64,000 bases of DNA from Ixodes scapularis (taxonomy: Eukaryota; Arthropoda; Arachnida; Ixodida; Ixodidae), in NCBI RefSeq assembly GCF_016920785.2, contig NW_024609836.1:61979930-62043929 (forward strand), read 5' to 3'. Of this stretch, positions 23,537 through 33,668 are shown in pieces. The notes under the pieces are model-generated. The model made no database searches. It was not told the origin of the DNA and saw only the letters and a list, made by a program, of their open reading frames with translations. How positions within the stretch are numbered: position 1 is the first letter of the stretch; the number at the start of each line of letters is the position of its first letter. The position numbers were made by a program, and so were the translations under genes.

Positions 23537-26381
23537 TCATAGAAACATCAGTTTTAAGGAATGAGATGTTAAATGTTCGATGATAATGTTCTTTTCAATT
23601 AAATGGTTTATTAAAAAAGGAAGGCGATGTTTTAGCATTTGAGTTCCATAGGTTGTTCTACTGAATGGTATCCTCCATACTTTTTCGTGACGTACGTTAT
23701 AAGGTCTAATATTTATTGTTAATTCTGCTATGTTACTAATGTCAGGCGTCTTTTGTTTAATACTTGCTATATATCGAATAAGTAAAGTGTATTCGTACAG
23801 TTTGTTTAAGGATAGGACGTTCAATGATTTAAGCAATGGTTTCGTGTGGGTTGATTGTGGTACATTGATTATAGCTCGGATTGCCTTCTTGTGAAGAATC
23901 GTTAATTTGTCCAAGTTAGTTGTAGTTGATGTGCCCCAGACCAAGTGACAATAATTCAAATGCGACATGAATAAAGAATTGTAAATGAGAAGCTTAATTT
24001 TGACTGGCAAACTTGAACGGAACTTGTTGAGAATGCCTACAACACTTGAAATTTTTTTTATTACACTTTGAATGTGGGTGTCCCATGACATGTTTTCATT
24101 AAACATTACACCTAAGGTTTTTACATTCGGGACGACTTCAATGATAAAGGGGCCAAGTTTCAGGCGCAAGTCAATATTTACCAATTTATTATGTGGCTTA
24201 AAAATAATCGCTTTTGTTTTAGATGTATTAATTAGTAGAGCGTTTGCTTCACTCCATTTATGTAAATATTCCAGTGTGTTGTTAGTGGTTTCTGCAAGTG
24301 TGTCGATATTGTTAGCTGAAAAAAGTAGTGTTGTGTCATCAGCATAAATAATGAAAGTGGTGTTTGGGCTAATCGTTACAATGTCGTTTATATAAATGTT
24401 AAACAGAAGTGGGCCTAATATACTTCCTTGAGGGACACCTGTTTTTAACGCTTGAAAGTCTGAAGAGTAGTTGTTTATAAAAACAGATTGTTTACGAAAT
24501 TCTAAATACGATGTTAACAGGTTTAGGGTGGTATGATTACTGACGTTTATTAATTAGGGTGGTATGATTTATGCGATCAAATGCTTTAGAGAAATCAATA
24601 AAGACACCAAGAGTTAAAAGTTTTTGTTCGAATGATTTTAAGATGAATTCTTTTTGATTTAGTAGTGCGAGTTCAGTGGATCTACCCTTCCTGAAACCAT
24701 ATTGTGATGAGGTTGTGAGCGAGAAACGGTCACAAAAAGAAGTCATACGACGATGAATAATTTTCTCTAGGCACTTCGAAAACACAGGAAGAATGGAAAT
24801 TGGTCTGTAGTTTGAATGATCGCTTTTGTCTCCACCTTTGAAAATAACTATAACTTTCGCAATTTGCATTTTTTTAGGAAAGATTCCAGATGAAATCGAA
24901 ATGTTGAAAATATGGGTTATTATGGGTGTTAGTATATCCAGTACATATTTAACAGGCTTGATTTGAATGTTGTCAATATCAGTTCATTTGCTATTTTGAA
25001 TTGTGTTAAACATATGATAAACCTCATGTTCATCAGTGGGGGCGAGGAAAGCGCTGCTCTCATTCGGCGTTCTTAAGTAAATTGGTGCATCGCAGTTTTG
25101 TGTGCCCTGTACTAGGTTTGCAAAATAATTGTTAAATGGATCGGCTAGGGCCTTTTCTCGTAAGGTTGATTCTCCGACCTTTATCTTGGTTACATTGTTT
25201 AGCTGTGCTGACCGGTTCAATAATTTATTGATTGTTTTCCATGTCTGGTCTGGCCTGGACATTGACTGGCCATTAAATAATCATAGAAGATAGTTATCTT
25301 TCAACTTTCTCAGAAGCTTTGTCAGCCGATTTCTATAGGCTTTAAAACAGCATGAATCATCAGAATCTCTGGTCTTCAAAAATGTTCCGTATAACCTGTT
25401 CTTTTTCCTTATCATTTTTAAGCATTCTCTGGTTATCCAAGGTTTTTGTCGGGAACTTTTTGGGCGAATAGGCTGGTATTTAAATGCTATGTTGTATATA
25501 CGCGTAAATTTTGTTATGAAGGTATCGTATGCGTCATCAGGATTACCCAAGTTATAAATTTCATTCTAGTCTGTGGTGTTTACTAAGGACCTAAATTTTT
25601 CGAGGGTGGTTGCGTTTACATTTTGGAAGATTGGTAGATCTTCAGTCTTATTTTCTTTGTTCGGAGTGGCGTGGATTGTAAACATGTACAGTGGCAGATG
25701 GTCGCTTAGCTGTGCGTTGATAACTCCGCCAGACGTGTTGCGTGTATTAGTGTTAGTAACGAACAAATCTAACAGTGTTGATGAGGAGCTTGTTATGCGA
25801 GTTGGTGAGGTAATAACATTCACACAACCACTAGATTCAAGTATAGATGAAAATGAGCACTGCGCACTTGAGGGACGTAGCATATCTATATTAAAGTCGC
25901 CGCCAAGAAAAAAAGCATATTGACCGACATTTACGAAATCGAGAAACGTCTCTAGGTGTGAAAAGAAACCTTCGATATTACCATTTGGGGGTCTATACAT
26001 AACACTAAACACTTGTTGTTCACATTTAAACGATAATACTTCTAGGTCATCGGAAAGAAATGAAAAACATGGTAAAATCTCACAGCAAAGGGTATTCTTA
26101 ACATATATCAACAGTCCCCCACCACGTTTGCTTTCACGGTTTAAAAAATATGCCTTGTAGTGATTCATTTGATGTACCTCTAGCTCATTTTGGTACCAAG
26201 TTTCAGTTAGCATGATGATGTCAAACTGAAAACTGAACTCCTGTAAAAGTATACAAAGTTCATCTTCCTTGTTCCGCGCGGAACATAAATTCGAATGAAA
26301 AAAAGATAGCTTACTACCTTTACAAGATATAAAGTTTGTGGTTATCTGATTTGGTGTGTGTTCGGCTGAGAAAGCCATCAT
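23537..26381 (-). pseudogene. LINE ORF2: endonuclease-reverse transcriptase (broken)
   Basis: The frame starts at an ATG at 26381, 57 bases after the ORF1 stop. The endonuclease comes first: LTETWYQNE, RGGGLLIYV, SVMYRPPNG, LGGDFNIDM and LSDHLPLYM. The RT follows: NYRPISILPVFSKCLEKI, YGFRKGRST, FIDFSKAFDRINH, then the YADD box at about 24336-24347. The C-terminal region is VKTLGVMFNENMSWDTHI to LMFL, ending at 23537. In-frame stops are TAG at 25566, TGA at 25281 and TGA at 24984, all in one register. A 31-bp insertion at about 24523-24553, which repeats CATACCACCCTA, then shifts the frame. Setting these aside, the reading is continuous, so this was once a single ORF of about 945 codons. It would nick target DNA and reverse-transcribe the element. 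Confidence 0.88.
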
Positions 26382-26438
26382 AAAAACAAAACAAAAAGAA
26401 AACAGCTTTGTAAACCGGGTAGAATAAAATCATACATG

Positions 26439-27183
26439 TCACACTAATTTAGCAAGGTCATCGGTGCTAGTGATAGAAACAATCCTGGAGTTTTCCGTTT
26501 TGCGCATATATATTTTGCTTCCCCTCGCCCAAGCAAATTTCCATTTCAGCTCGTGTTTTTTCGCAACTGTCATTCCCAGAAGCTTTTTTAGTTCGGGGCA
26601 CAAATGCTCATTAACGCAGATAGCGGTACGTGACGCATGACCGAGGTCAGCAGTTGTCATTCGTTTCTTCCGTGCTTTTTCAATGACCGCGTCTCTTTTT
26701 GAGCGAAGAACGAACTGAGCAATGACGTTGGGACATGCTGATTGCTTGCCTGCTGGCACGCGGTGGCAAGTGTCAACGTCACTTTCCGCAATCGGTTCCT
26801 CGATCAGCTCGCCGATCTTCTGCAAAACAGCGGCCAAGTTTTCGCCTCGAACCTCGGGAACGTTTTTTATCTCAATATTTCGATTTCTGGAATATTGTTC
26901 ACAGAGTGTGAGCCTCTGGCCGTTTTGCTCAGCGTGTTTTTTTATGTTCTCGCATTCCCGTCGCAGCGCAGCGTTCTCAGTCTTCAAGCCAGTGTTTTCT
27001 TTTTTAACGGTGGTTACCTCTTTCCTCAGATCTTCAAAATCTTGGTTGAAGTTTTCAAGACTAGCCTTGATCTCTCTCAATTCCTTCCGTAGGTCCCTTT
27101 CAAAGGAGCTACGAAATTCGCGTAGATCTTGTTTAATTTCTTTTTTTCAGATCGTCGCAGAGTTTTGCAAGGTCAGCACTCAT
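26439..27183 (-). pseudogene. LINE ORF1: coiled-coil RNA-binding protein (frameshifted)
   Basis: The ATG at 27183 opens MSADLAKLCDDLKK. An extra A in the following A run shifts the frame within 20 codons, and the rest is read in the next register down to a stop at 26439. The N-terminal half is a charged coiled coil (KENTGLKTENAALRREC and neighbours). The C-terminal half carries CEQYSRNRNIEIKNVPE, DVDTCHRVPAG and a basic tail. This is the layout of the FP25K-like ORF1 proteins of CR1/Daphne-type LINEs, which coat the element's RNA. The family assignment is from memory. Confidence 0.78.
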
Positions 27184-27292
27184 TTCAACGCTTCAAGCAC
27201 AAAGGCAAAAATACGCTAAAGACGCTAAAGGCAGCGGCGTCAGCGGATTGCTCAACGGTAAAACGTGTTAAGAAAGATATTGATTCCAACCT

Positions 27293-27826
27293 GTGAATGT
27301 TTGAAGGGTGTAAATTATGATGTGGACGATTCGCTGCCGCCGCTGCCAAAGTGGTGGTCACAGCCCGCAGCCTTCTTTATGCTGGTCCTGGTGGTGGCGC
27401 TGTGTTGTCCCGTCCAATTCCGTCCAATGGCTGCGCAGCAGGATGTTGATTGCGCTTGGTGGATTCGGCACGTGGCAGATGGGTTCCGTGAATGACGATG
27501 TTCCAGTGCTTGTCGTCGATGGACTCTGTGAATGTTTGAAGGGTGTAAATTATGATGTGGACGATTCGCTGCCGCCGCTGCCAAAGTGGTGGTCACAGCC
27601 CGCAGCCTCCTTTATGCTGGTCCTGGTGGTGGCGCTGTGTTGTCCCGTCCAATTCCGTCCAATGGCTGCGCAGCAGGATGTTGATTGCGCTTGGTGGATT
27701 TGGCACGTGGCAGATGGGTTCCGTGAATGACGATGTTCCAGTGCTTGTCGTCGATGGACTCTGTGAATGTTTGAAGGGTGTAAATTATGATGTGGACGAT
27801 TCGCTGCCGCCGCTGCCAAAATGGGG
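27293..27826 (-). repeat. 235-bp tandem repeat, 2.3 copies: LINE 5' UTR monomers
   Basis: The unit beginning GTGAATGTTTGAAGGGTG recurs at 27293, 27528 and 27763, exactly 235 bp apart. The first two copies are full and nearly identical, and the third stops after about 60 bp. They lie between ORF1 and the 5' end of the LINE, as defined by its target duplication. Tandem 5' monomers act as promoters in mouse L1 and some other LINEs; the same role here is inference. The overlapping open frames are artefacts of the repeat. Confidence 0.88.
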
Positions 27827-27860
27827 CGGCTCAAGCCCAACCCAACCAATCAACCTTCAA

Positions 27861-27995
27861 ACTTAAAAGTGTTTTGAGGTCTGGACTTCTTATCGCACTT
27901 ACCGAGTCAACGTTTGGTTTACGGGCCGCTGTTGTTTGAACAAGCAGACGACAAAAAGCTGACAAATTTAAAAGAGCAGACGAGAGTTCGAACGC
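27861..27995 (+). repeat. Dispersed host repeat, copy 1, right part
   Basis: This continues copy 1 beyond the LINE and aligns with 31022-31160. Shared blocks are ACTTAAAAGT, GGTTTACGGGCC/GGTCTACGGGCC, TTGTTTGAAC and GAGCAGACGA. Similarity fades just before the ACGTC foldback begins at 28003. Confidence 0.7.
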
Positions 27996-28327
27996 ATGCG
28001 CACCCAAGTAGCACATAAACGTGAAAACGTTGAAAGAACGTCGAAGACGTCTGTTACGTGACGTCGTAAAACGTCGAAGGTCCGGACGTTACCTTTCTTC
28101 GACGTCGATGAAACCTTTAAATGTCCGCGACAAAAGGTGCACAGAAGGTCGAGGGGACGTTCGAAATGACGTGTTTCACGTCACATGCACGTCTCAGTGG
28201 GCCGTTGCGTCCTCCCTCGACGTTTATGATACGTGTGTTGACGACATCCGGACTAACAACGACGTTTACAGAACGTCGAGAAACCTTTCCAAATTACGTT
28301 CCCTAGCCGTCGTGGGAAAACGTTGTG

Positions 28328-28348
28328 CCCCCCCCCCCCCCCCCCAAA
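28328..28348. repeat. Poly-C/poly-A tract at the inner edge of the foldback arm
   Basis: About 18 C followed by about 10 A mark the inner end of the left ACGTC arm. Confidence 0.85.
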
Positions 28349-29533
28349 AAAAAAAGTATTTTTTCAGTACTATTGCGAAGGCAAGTTGCTATCATGCAAG
28401 TACGAAGGAAGTAACTAAAACACTGGTTTGGTACGAACTGTTTATTTGAGCATTTTCAGACACGAGATGCAATGCGGAGCGCCGCCAAAAGACGCCCCTG
28501 AATGTGTCAGCCTCAAAGATATAAAAAAAAAAATTCACGTAAATAAAAGAACAAGAGACGATGTCACGCAGCGCGGAATGTTGCACCGCTTACCTCGTTC
28601 TGCTTCTTATTAATGCGCTAACGCGCGTGCTTCAGCCGCCCCATTGCACGTAGCTGGCACTCTCGCTGCCTGCACGGGAATGGTTTCAGAAATGGGATCC
28701 CGTCCGTTGGGTGTTCTTGATTGGGATCGTCGGAGGCATCTGAAGGGTCTTGATCGGAGACTAGACTTGACGCGGCGTTATGTGCACTGCCACTTGTTTT
28801 CTGAGGGCGTCATTCATATTCTACCAGGCACCTTGATCCGAGCAGTAGTACAATTCAACGTGAAGCGTTATGGCCATGAAAAAGGTCCTCGAGCCGTGAC
28901 TGAATACGACGGCATTTTTGGCGATCACGGACTTCTTCATGGGGGCGACTTGAACGACTCATCCAATCGCAGCACTTACACTGTATGCAGACTCGAAAAA
29001 AAAATCACGGCGCCATAGCAGCCTGCCTCGTAGACCCGTAGACGTGACGGCCGGTGCTAGTGACTGGTTTACGGAAAAAGCTTGACCGGGTCCCAGAGCT
29101 GTTCTCTCTGGGCCAAATCGAAGAACAGAAAATTCAGTGAAATATTTTGGGAACGACTGAGAAAATACGTGCACCCGGAACTTACCCTTGTCAATTGTTC
29201 GTCGCCACTATCATCCCCCACTTTTCTCTCGCCCTCTTCTTGCCGAGCTTCCCGACGCATCGCATGGGGCTCTATGGAGATGCCACTGGCATCTCATCTG
29301 CCTGCCTTTTCCCCTCTCTCTCGCGCAGTGCCGGCTACTTTTTTTTTCCTCTTTATTTTTGTGTGTGTGTTGTTTTTTTTCCGGCACGTAAGTGCGGACT
29401 GGACTTGAACGCTTTTTGGACCGTCATCTGGGCCATTCAGGGGTTGGCATCATGAACGCCAAATTCCACAAACCGTTGACAGTACCTACCGGATTTCGTC
29501 ATTGCCGGGCATTTTATTTATTAATTTTTTCAG

Positions 29534-29759
29534 TCAACTTCAAAAATGCGCAAGTGTGCAGTGAAGTTGTGCTCTGATATAGTGTGTGCTGGCATGCAAT
29601 TTTTCGTTTGGGTACGTCACCAATGGCAACGAAAGCCCGATCTTTACTGCAGTCACTTGACAAGACTTTGCGCCCCAATCTACCGAAAGCGCTAAGGCGC
29701 TGGAAGTTGGTGTTGTGGATGAACTGTGATGTTGATGCGAATTTTTCGGTTGTGTGCAG
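29534..29759 (+). pseudogene. Decayed splice-bounded exon, possibly THAP-type
   Basis: A pyrimidine-rich acceptor (TTAATTTTTTCAG) immediately precedes 29534, and a consensus donor (CAG then GTGAGC) follows 29759. An ATG at 29546 opens MRKCAVKLCSDIVCAGMQFF. Further on, in another register, the exon reads RRWKLVLWMNCDVDANFSVV with a final Cys just before the donor. Two spaced Cys at the start, an aromatic FF, a Trp and a late Cys are the skeleton of a THAP zinc finger, which is found in P-element transposases and THAP proteins. The register shift means it is no longer translatable as one piece. The THAP reading is tentative and could be coincidence. It sits inside the foldback. Confidence 0.3.
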
Positions 29760-30579
29760 GTGAGCATGGGTTACAAAATACGAAGAGAAATTGAGGAACG
29801 TTAAAACAATCTTGGGTGGTCGCTGAGCAGTATGGATGCTCCTAGGAAAGGATGCAACCCTGAAATCACCTGGAGAGGGGATAGTGTAGCAGCGCCTCTG
29901 AGGCGCGTGCCAGGGCCCAGGACCCATGGAAGACGACAAAGCGCGTGCAAAACGCAAGAACGGCACAATTCGATCCGTTCTAGACGCCATGGGCTTCGCA
30001 AATTAAGCTCGTAACAATATTTTAAACAAACCAAAATTATAACAAGCACATCTAAAAGGAATGATATTCCCAACATGCTCTCATATTATTTTTTTTTCTT
30101 CCGTGTACACTGAGTTTTGTATATGCCCTCCCTAGCGTCATCGATGTGCAATTAATAGCATTTTGAAATACATAAATTATGGGCTTTATTTTAACGTCGA
30201 AGAAACCTGAGTGTTCGACGCTGCTAAAGCGTCTTGTCTTGACGTCGTGGCGACGATGAAGACGTAGAAGTTGAAACATGACATCGCCAGCACGTCACGG
30301 ACAGGACGATAATGGAACGTCATTTATGAACTTCAGTTCAATGTCAAAGAAACGTGAGCGTTGGACGTTGTGAGAACGTCGTGCATCGACGTCGTGGGAA
30401 CGTTGACGACGTTTGAGTTGAGATACAACGTCGTCACAACGTCGCTGATTGGACTCTAATGGGACGTTATATAAGGACGTCACCTCAACATTGAAAAAAC
30501 GTGATCGAAGTCATGCGGGACGTCACGGACGTCTGGGACTTTTTCTCGACGTTTTCACGACGTTTTGTGCTGCCTGGGC

Positions 30580-31160
30580 AGTGGAGTGTGGGCCAAAAGC
30601 ACCGCGTCCCACGTCAGCAAACCATTGGAATGTCATGTTGTCGGCATATGTTTGAGTCTGCGTACTCTTTTTCGCGTTAGAATAGTCCATTCTACGTCCT
30701 CCTAGCAATGTCTTACCACTTAAGTCGCCTGAGCGAAATTATCCAGGCTCGTTACGGCGCTTAACTTTGCGTAAATAATTGACATGCGGCGACTCATTCA
30801 CGTGAACGCCGCAGAATAGACGCCAAAACCATGAGATTCTTCTAGCTATTTTCGGTCGCGACGTTGCTCGTGCTGCAAAAGTGTAGACGGTAGCGGCGAT
30901 GACCGACGTCAATACTGAAAATCGGAAGCGGGAACAGACCAAGTGAATCAGGCGTAACAAGTCGGTGATGGCCACTGGTACCAATGATCAACATTTTGTA
31001 TCTACCGTTTACACCGAGCCTACTTAAAAGTCTTTTCAGGCCTGCAATTACTTCTGATCGCAATCACCGGGCCAAAATTTGGTCTACGGGCCACTTTTGT
31101 TTGAACGAGCAGACGGCAAAAAGCAGACATGTTCGAAAGAGCAGACGACAGCGCGAAGGA
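30580..31160 (+). repeat. Dispersed host repeat, copy 2 (uninterrupted)
   Basis: This aligns in direct orientation with copy 1 (22812-23259 plus 27861-27995) and contains the empty LINE target at 31022-31026. It starts immediately after the right arm of the ACGTC foldback, so the two copies of this repeat flank that element. Confidence 0.7.
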
Positions 31161-31358
31161 TCAGGTGGCCGTTTGAATTTGAAGACGCACAGAACCCGCG
31201 GGTGGTCCGGACAACTTGGCAGTTTTCCCTCGTTAAAGTTGGAACAAAACAAAAATACATCTGGCGACCACAAGTATCTGTGAATTCAACCCAAAGTGTT
31301 GCCCGCACAAGCAACCGTAGTTCGGCAGCGTCTGGTTTGCCCTTTACATGGCTACTAT

Positions 31359-31684
31359 CAGGGCCGTACCCAGAAAAACATTTCGGGGGGGGGGGGGGGG
31401 GGGGGGGTTTCGGGGACAACGGCGGCCATTTTGAAAGTGTCTATTGTCTTATTTTCGCCTATGAATCATGTGCATCGGTGGTATATAATGGAGAGTTGCA
31501 GCAAACCGGAGAACCGGTCCCGGTTTGGTATCCGGTAGCCGACCGGCGCCACTGCGCGTGCGCAGAGTTGGAGATTAAAATCGGCTGGCTGCAACTGCAC
31601 CGACCAGGGCTGTACCCAGAAAAAAATTTCGGGGGGGGGGGGAGGGGTCAGGACCCCCCCCCCCCTCCCTTGGTTACGGCCCTG
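31359..31684. mobile_element. Composite hAT-like MITE with poly-G tracts
   Basis: The ends CAGGGCCGTA and its complement TACGGCCCTG are flanked by GCTACTAT (31351-31358) and GCTACTTT (31685-31692), an 8-bp duplication with one mismatch. Inside, a second left terminus (CAGGGCTGTACCCAGAAA) starts at 31605, followed by its own G tract. The structure is therefore two left ends and one right end, as if one element inserted into, or recombined with, another. The 220 bp in between is non-coding. Long glycine-rich frames across it are artefacts of the G runs. Confidence 0.75.
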
Positions 31685-31692
31685 GCTACTTT

Positions 31693-32588
31693 CCACCTCC
31701 TCGGACAAACAGAGGCGGCCGAAACACATGAAAACTGATCTTTAAACCTTTTCAGACTATTTCGGCACAGCCTCCGTAGCAGCATTTTGACGACAAGGCA
31801 GGTTTTAGTGTGATTTCTTCCATAAGAACACAGGAATGCATGTCTCGTACGGCGACCTCTGCCGACCGCCCCAAACTGCAAGTGCGCCCGACGCAGCACC
31901 ACCGCGGCGTGACGTAACATAGTTGAGTTCGTGGATATCCTAATAAATTTGTTTCTTAATTTTGCTAGATATGCCGAAGACTAAATATCGTACAATGCGT
32001 AGATTCGTAAATTCCTATTAATATTCTAAGAAACAAATATTCGCTGCCCATACCAATGTGCTTCTCCTACCGAATAAAAAATAGTTTTTTTTTTGTCATC
32101 GCTCAACGTTCGGAAAAGATTGTCTGAGTTCTGATAATAATAGCTGGCAGTATTTGCAAAGATCGCATTTTGTTTCTATTATCTGAAGGTTTCGCAGAAT
32201 ATTTACTCACATGAAGAAGTACTCAGTTTCACAACTTTTCTTCTGTTCCAGTGCTGGGGACGGAGCAAGTGCAAAGGTAGATGCAGCCAATGCACACGCT
32301 ACAATAGTCATAGAGCACATGGAATATGTCAAATGCCACTGAAAACTTCTGCACCATCTAAATAAAGAATGCCGTCGACCAGCATCCGAAAATGAAAAAC
32401 AAAAGAATAAACGTTTTGGAATATTTGGTCGCGAATTGTGAATGTGATAACATTGCATTCCGTATGGGTCAGGCAAAAAAGTGTATGCCTCGTCAAATAC
32501 CTCGGGCCTGACGAAAACGCACAATTTTGTGACGTTAGCTCGGGATTGCTGAAAATACAGCCCATCCCTGAAAAATGTCATATAAGGC
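31693..32588. other. No gene seen; unassigned 0.9 kb
   Basis: I see no supported gene. Frames here run into the tandem repeat that follows. Confidence 0.4.
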
Positions 32589-32755
32589 ATCAAGGCATAT
32601 ACAGCTATATATGGGAGCAAATACGGCCAGATATCGCCATATAAGTGGGCAAATACTGCCGTATATGGCCATACACGTGCGTAAACACTGCCATATATCG
32701 CCATATACGCGAGCAAATACAGCCATATATCGCTGTATGAAAGTTCAAATAGTGT
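32589..32755. repeat. Minisatellite, about 32-bp unit, five copies
   Basis: Diverged units on the theme GCAAATACNGCCATATATCG follow one another with a period of about 32-33 bp. Because of the period, the minus strand stays open and reads a Tyr/Trp/Leu-rich repeating peptide. Nothing suggests that it is expressed. Confidence 0.8.
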
Positions 32756-33482
32756 CATATATACACTCCGTGCGACGCGACTGGCGCGCCGCCGCGCGGC
32801 CGGTACCGAAGGTAGGCAGCGAGAACCCCAGAGAAAACGAAACTGAAACCACGCCGCGTACGTTGGTACGCATTGAAGTCGGAGTGGTGCGGTTGCGCTG
32901 GGTTCACAGCATGAAGTGCTGCCTTTGCTGCGTCATTAAGTGCTTCAATAGTTATGCGTCGTATCTCGTGGAGACAAAGTTTCACAGGTTTTTACATCGC
33001 CGATGTTTTGTGGGACAGCGACAACGATGCAGCCGTGCCGTACGACGTGAGAAATTTGGTCTCCCGATCATGTCTGCCACTGTGTCGGTACGGCTGACAT
33101 ATTCTACACTGCCGCTTTGCGCTCTGCGTTTGTTTTCGTACCAGTAACGCCTACATGTGTCAGCGCCGATGGGACGAACTGAAATGCCATCCCACACTCG
33201 CGGGTATGCAGTGCCAATTTCGTTGGAGGAATGCCCTCCAAAGAAGTTTCGTCCCCATCGTACGTGTCGATGATATTTCCGGACAAGTATGGCACGCAAT
33301 CTGTACTTCATGAAAAAAGATTCGAAAGGTAAAAAAAAGTGACAAATATAAATCGAAAGAAAACAACAATGAAACTCGGAATCACTGGAGAATCGACGTT
33401 TGAGTATGGAAGTTTATGTGGTGTACTTTCTTTCTTGACCAGCCTCCTTTTGGATGTGGAAACGCTGACACTCCGAGTTCTG
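32756..33482. other. No gene supported; open on several frames
   Basis: Frames of up to 190 codons on plus (32575-33147) and 109 on minus (32982-33311) overlap in antisense. The plus one begins inside the minisatellite. No domain is recognised, so I leave it uncalled. Confidence 0.35.
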
Positions 33483-33668
33483 TACACACTAAACTTTTTT
33501 ACACCCCTTAGGGGTGTAAAGCACTTGTCCCAGGACGAGCACCCTTTGAGGGTGCAAACGAGCACCCCTGTACCAAAGCACCCTATAGGGGTGTGAAGTG
33601 TATGGGGTGCTAGGTGCAATGCACCCCAATCCAAGGGTGCTGATGCTGATTTTAATGGGTGCTCGAGG
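33483..33668 (+). mobile_element. TACACACT-terminated element or terminus rich in GGGTGC/AGCACCC
   Basis: This starts TACACACTAAACTTTTTTAC followed by ACC and contains repeated short palindromic motifs (CACCCCTTAGGGGTG, AGCACCC, GGGTGC). The same kind of sequence in the opposite orientation lies at 47470-47673, starting (minus strand) TACACACTTAACTTTTTTAC. No opposite terminus is seen nearby. It is either a one-ended MITE remnant or the left end of a larger element. Confidence 0.55.

Larger units (their letters stand above)
23260..27860 (-). mobile_element. Full-length APE-type LINE with tandem 5' monomers (CR1/L2-like group)
   Basis: The element is bounded by ACTTA on both sides (23255-23259 and 27861-27865). 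The unoccupied equivalent survives at 31022-31026 in the second copy of the host repeat, so the boundaries are well supported. Minus strand 5' to 3': a 235-bp tandem repeat as 5' UTR, ORF1 (27183-26439), ORF2 (26381-23537) and a 3' UTR ending in a GATT/AATC tandem tail (23262-23280). The lesions are one frameshift in ORF1, three in-frame stops and a 31-bp insertion in ORF2. The length of about 4.6 kb is usual for a complete element of this group. Confidence 0.9.
28003..30578. mobile_element. Foldback element with long ACGTC-rich inverted arms
   Basis: The left arm (28003-28327) starts CCCAAGTAGCACA. The complement of the right end starts CCCAGGCAGCACA. Both arms are minisatellite-like runs of AACGTC, ACGTCG and GAAAACGT motifs (right arm about 30186-30578). 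The 1.85-kb centre is non-repetitive and includes a splice-bounded exon remnant at 29534-29759. No clean target duplication was found. It could be a foldback or a non-autonomous DNA transposon whose internal sequence derives from its autonomous partner. Confidence 0.7.

Noticed and set aside
27293..27826. Long Trp/Cys-rich frames over the 235-bp tandem repeat
   Set aside because: The period is not a multiple of three, so copies are read in different frames; the frames are by-products of the LINE 5' UTR repeat.
27293..27826. CRISPR-like array
   Set aside because: The units are 235 bp, contiguous and without spacers, in a eukaryotic LINE context.
28644..29018. 124-codon plus-strand frame in the foldback centre
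   Set aside because: No recognisable domain and no convincing splice sites; left as part of the foldback interior.
29514..29990. 158-codon minus-strand frame in the foldback
   Set aside because: Antisense to the splice-bounded exon candidate on the plus strand; no motif.
31079..31738. 219-codon plus-strand open frame
   Set aside because: It spans the host repeat and a poly-G MITE; the glycine runs and the crossing of element boundaries mark it as an artefact.
32575..33147. 190-codon plus-strand frame
   Set aside because: Begins inside the 32-bp minisatellite and shows no domain; antisense frames of similar length exist.
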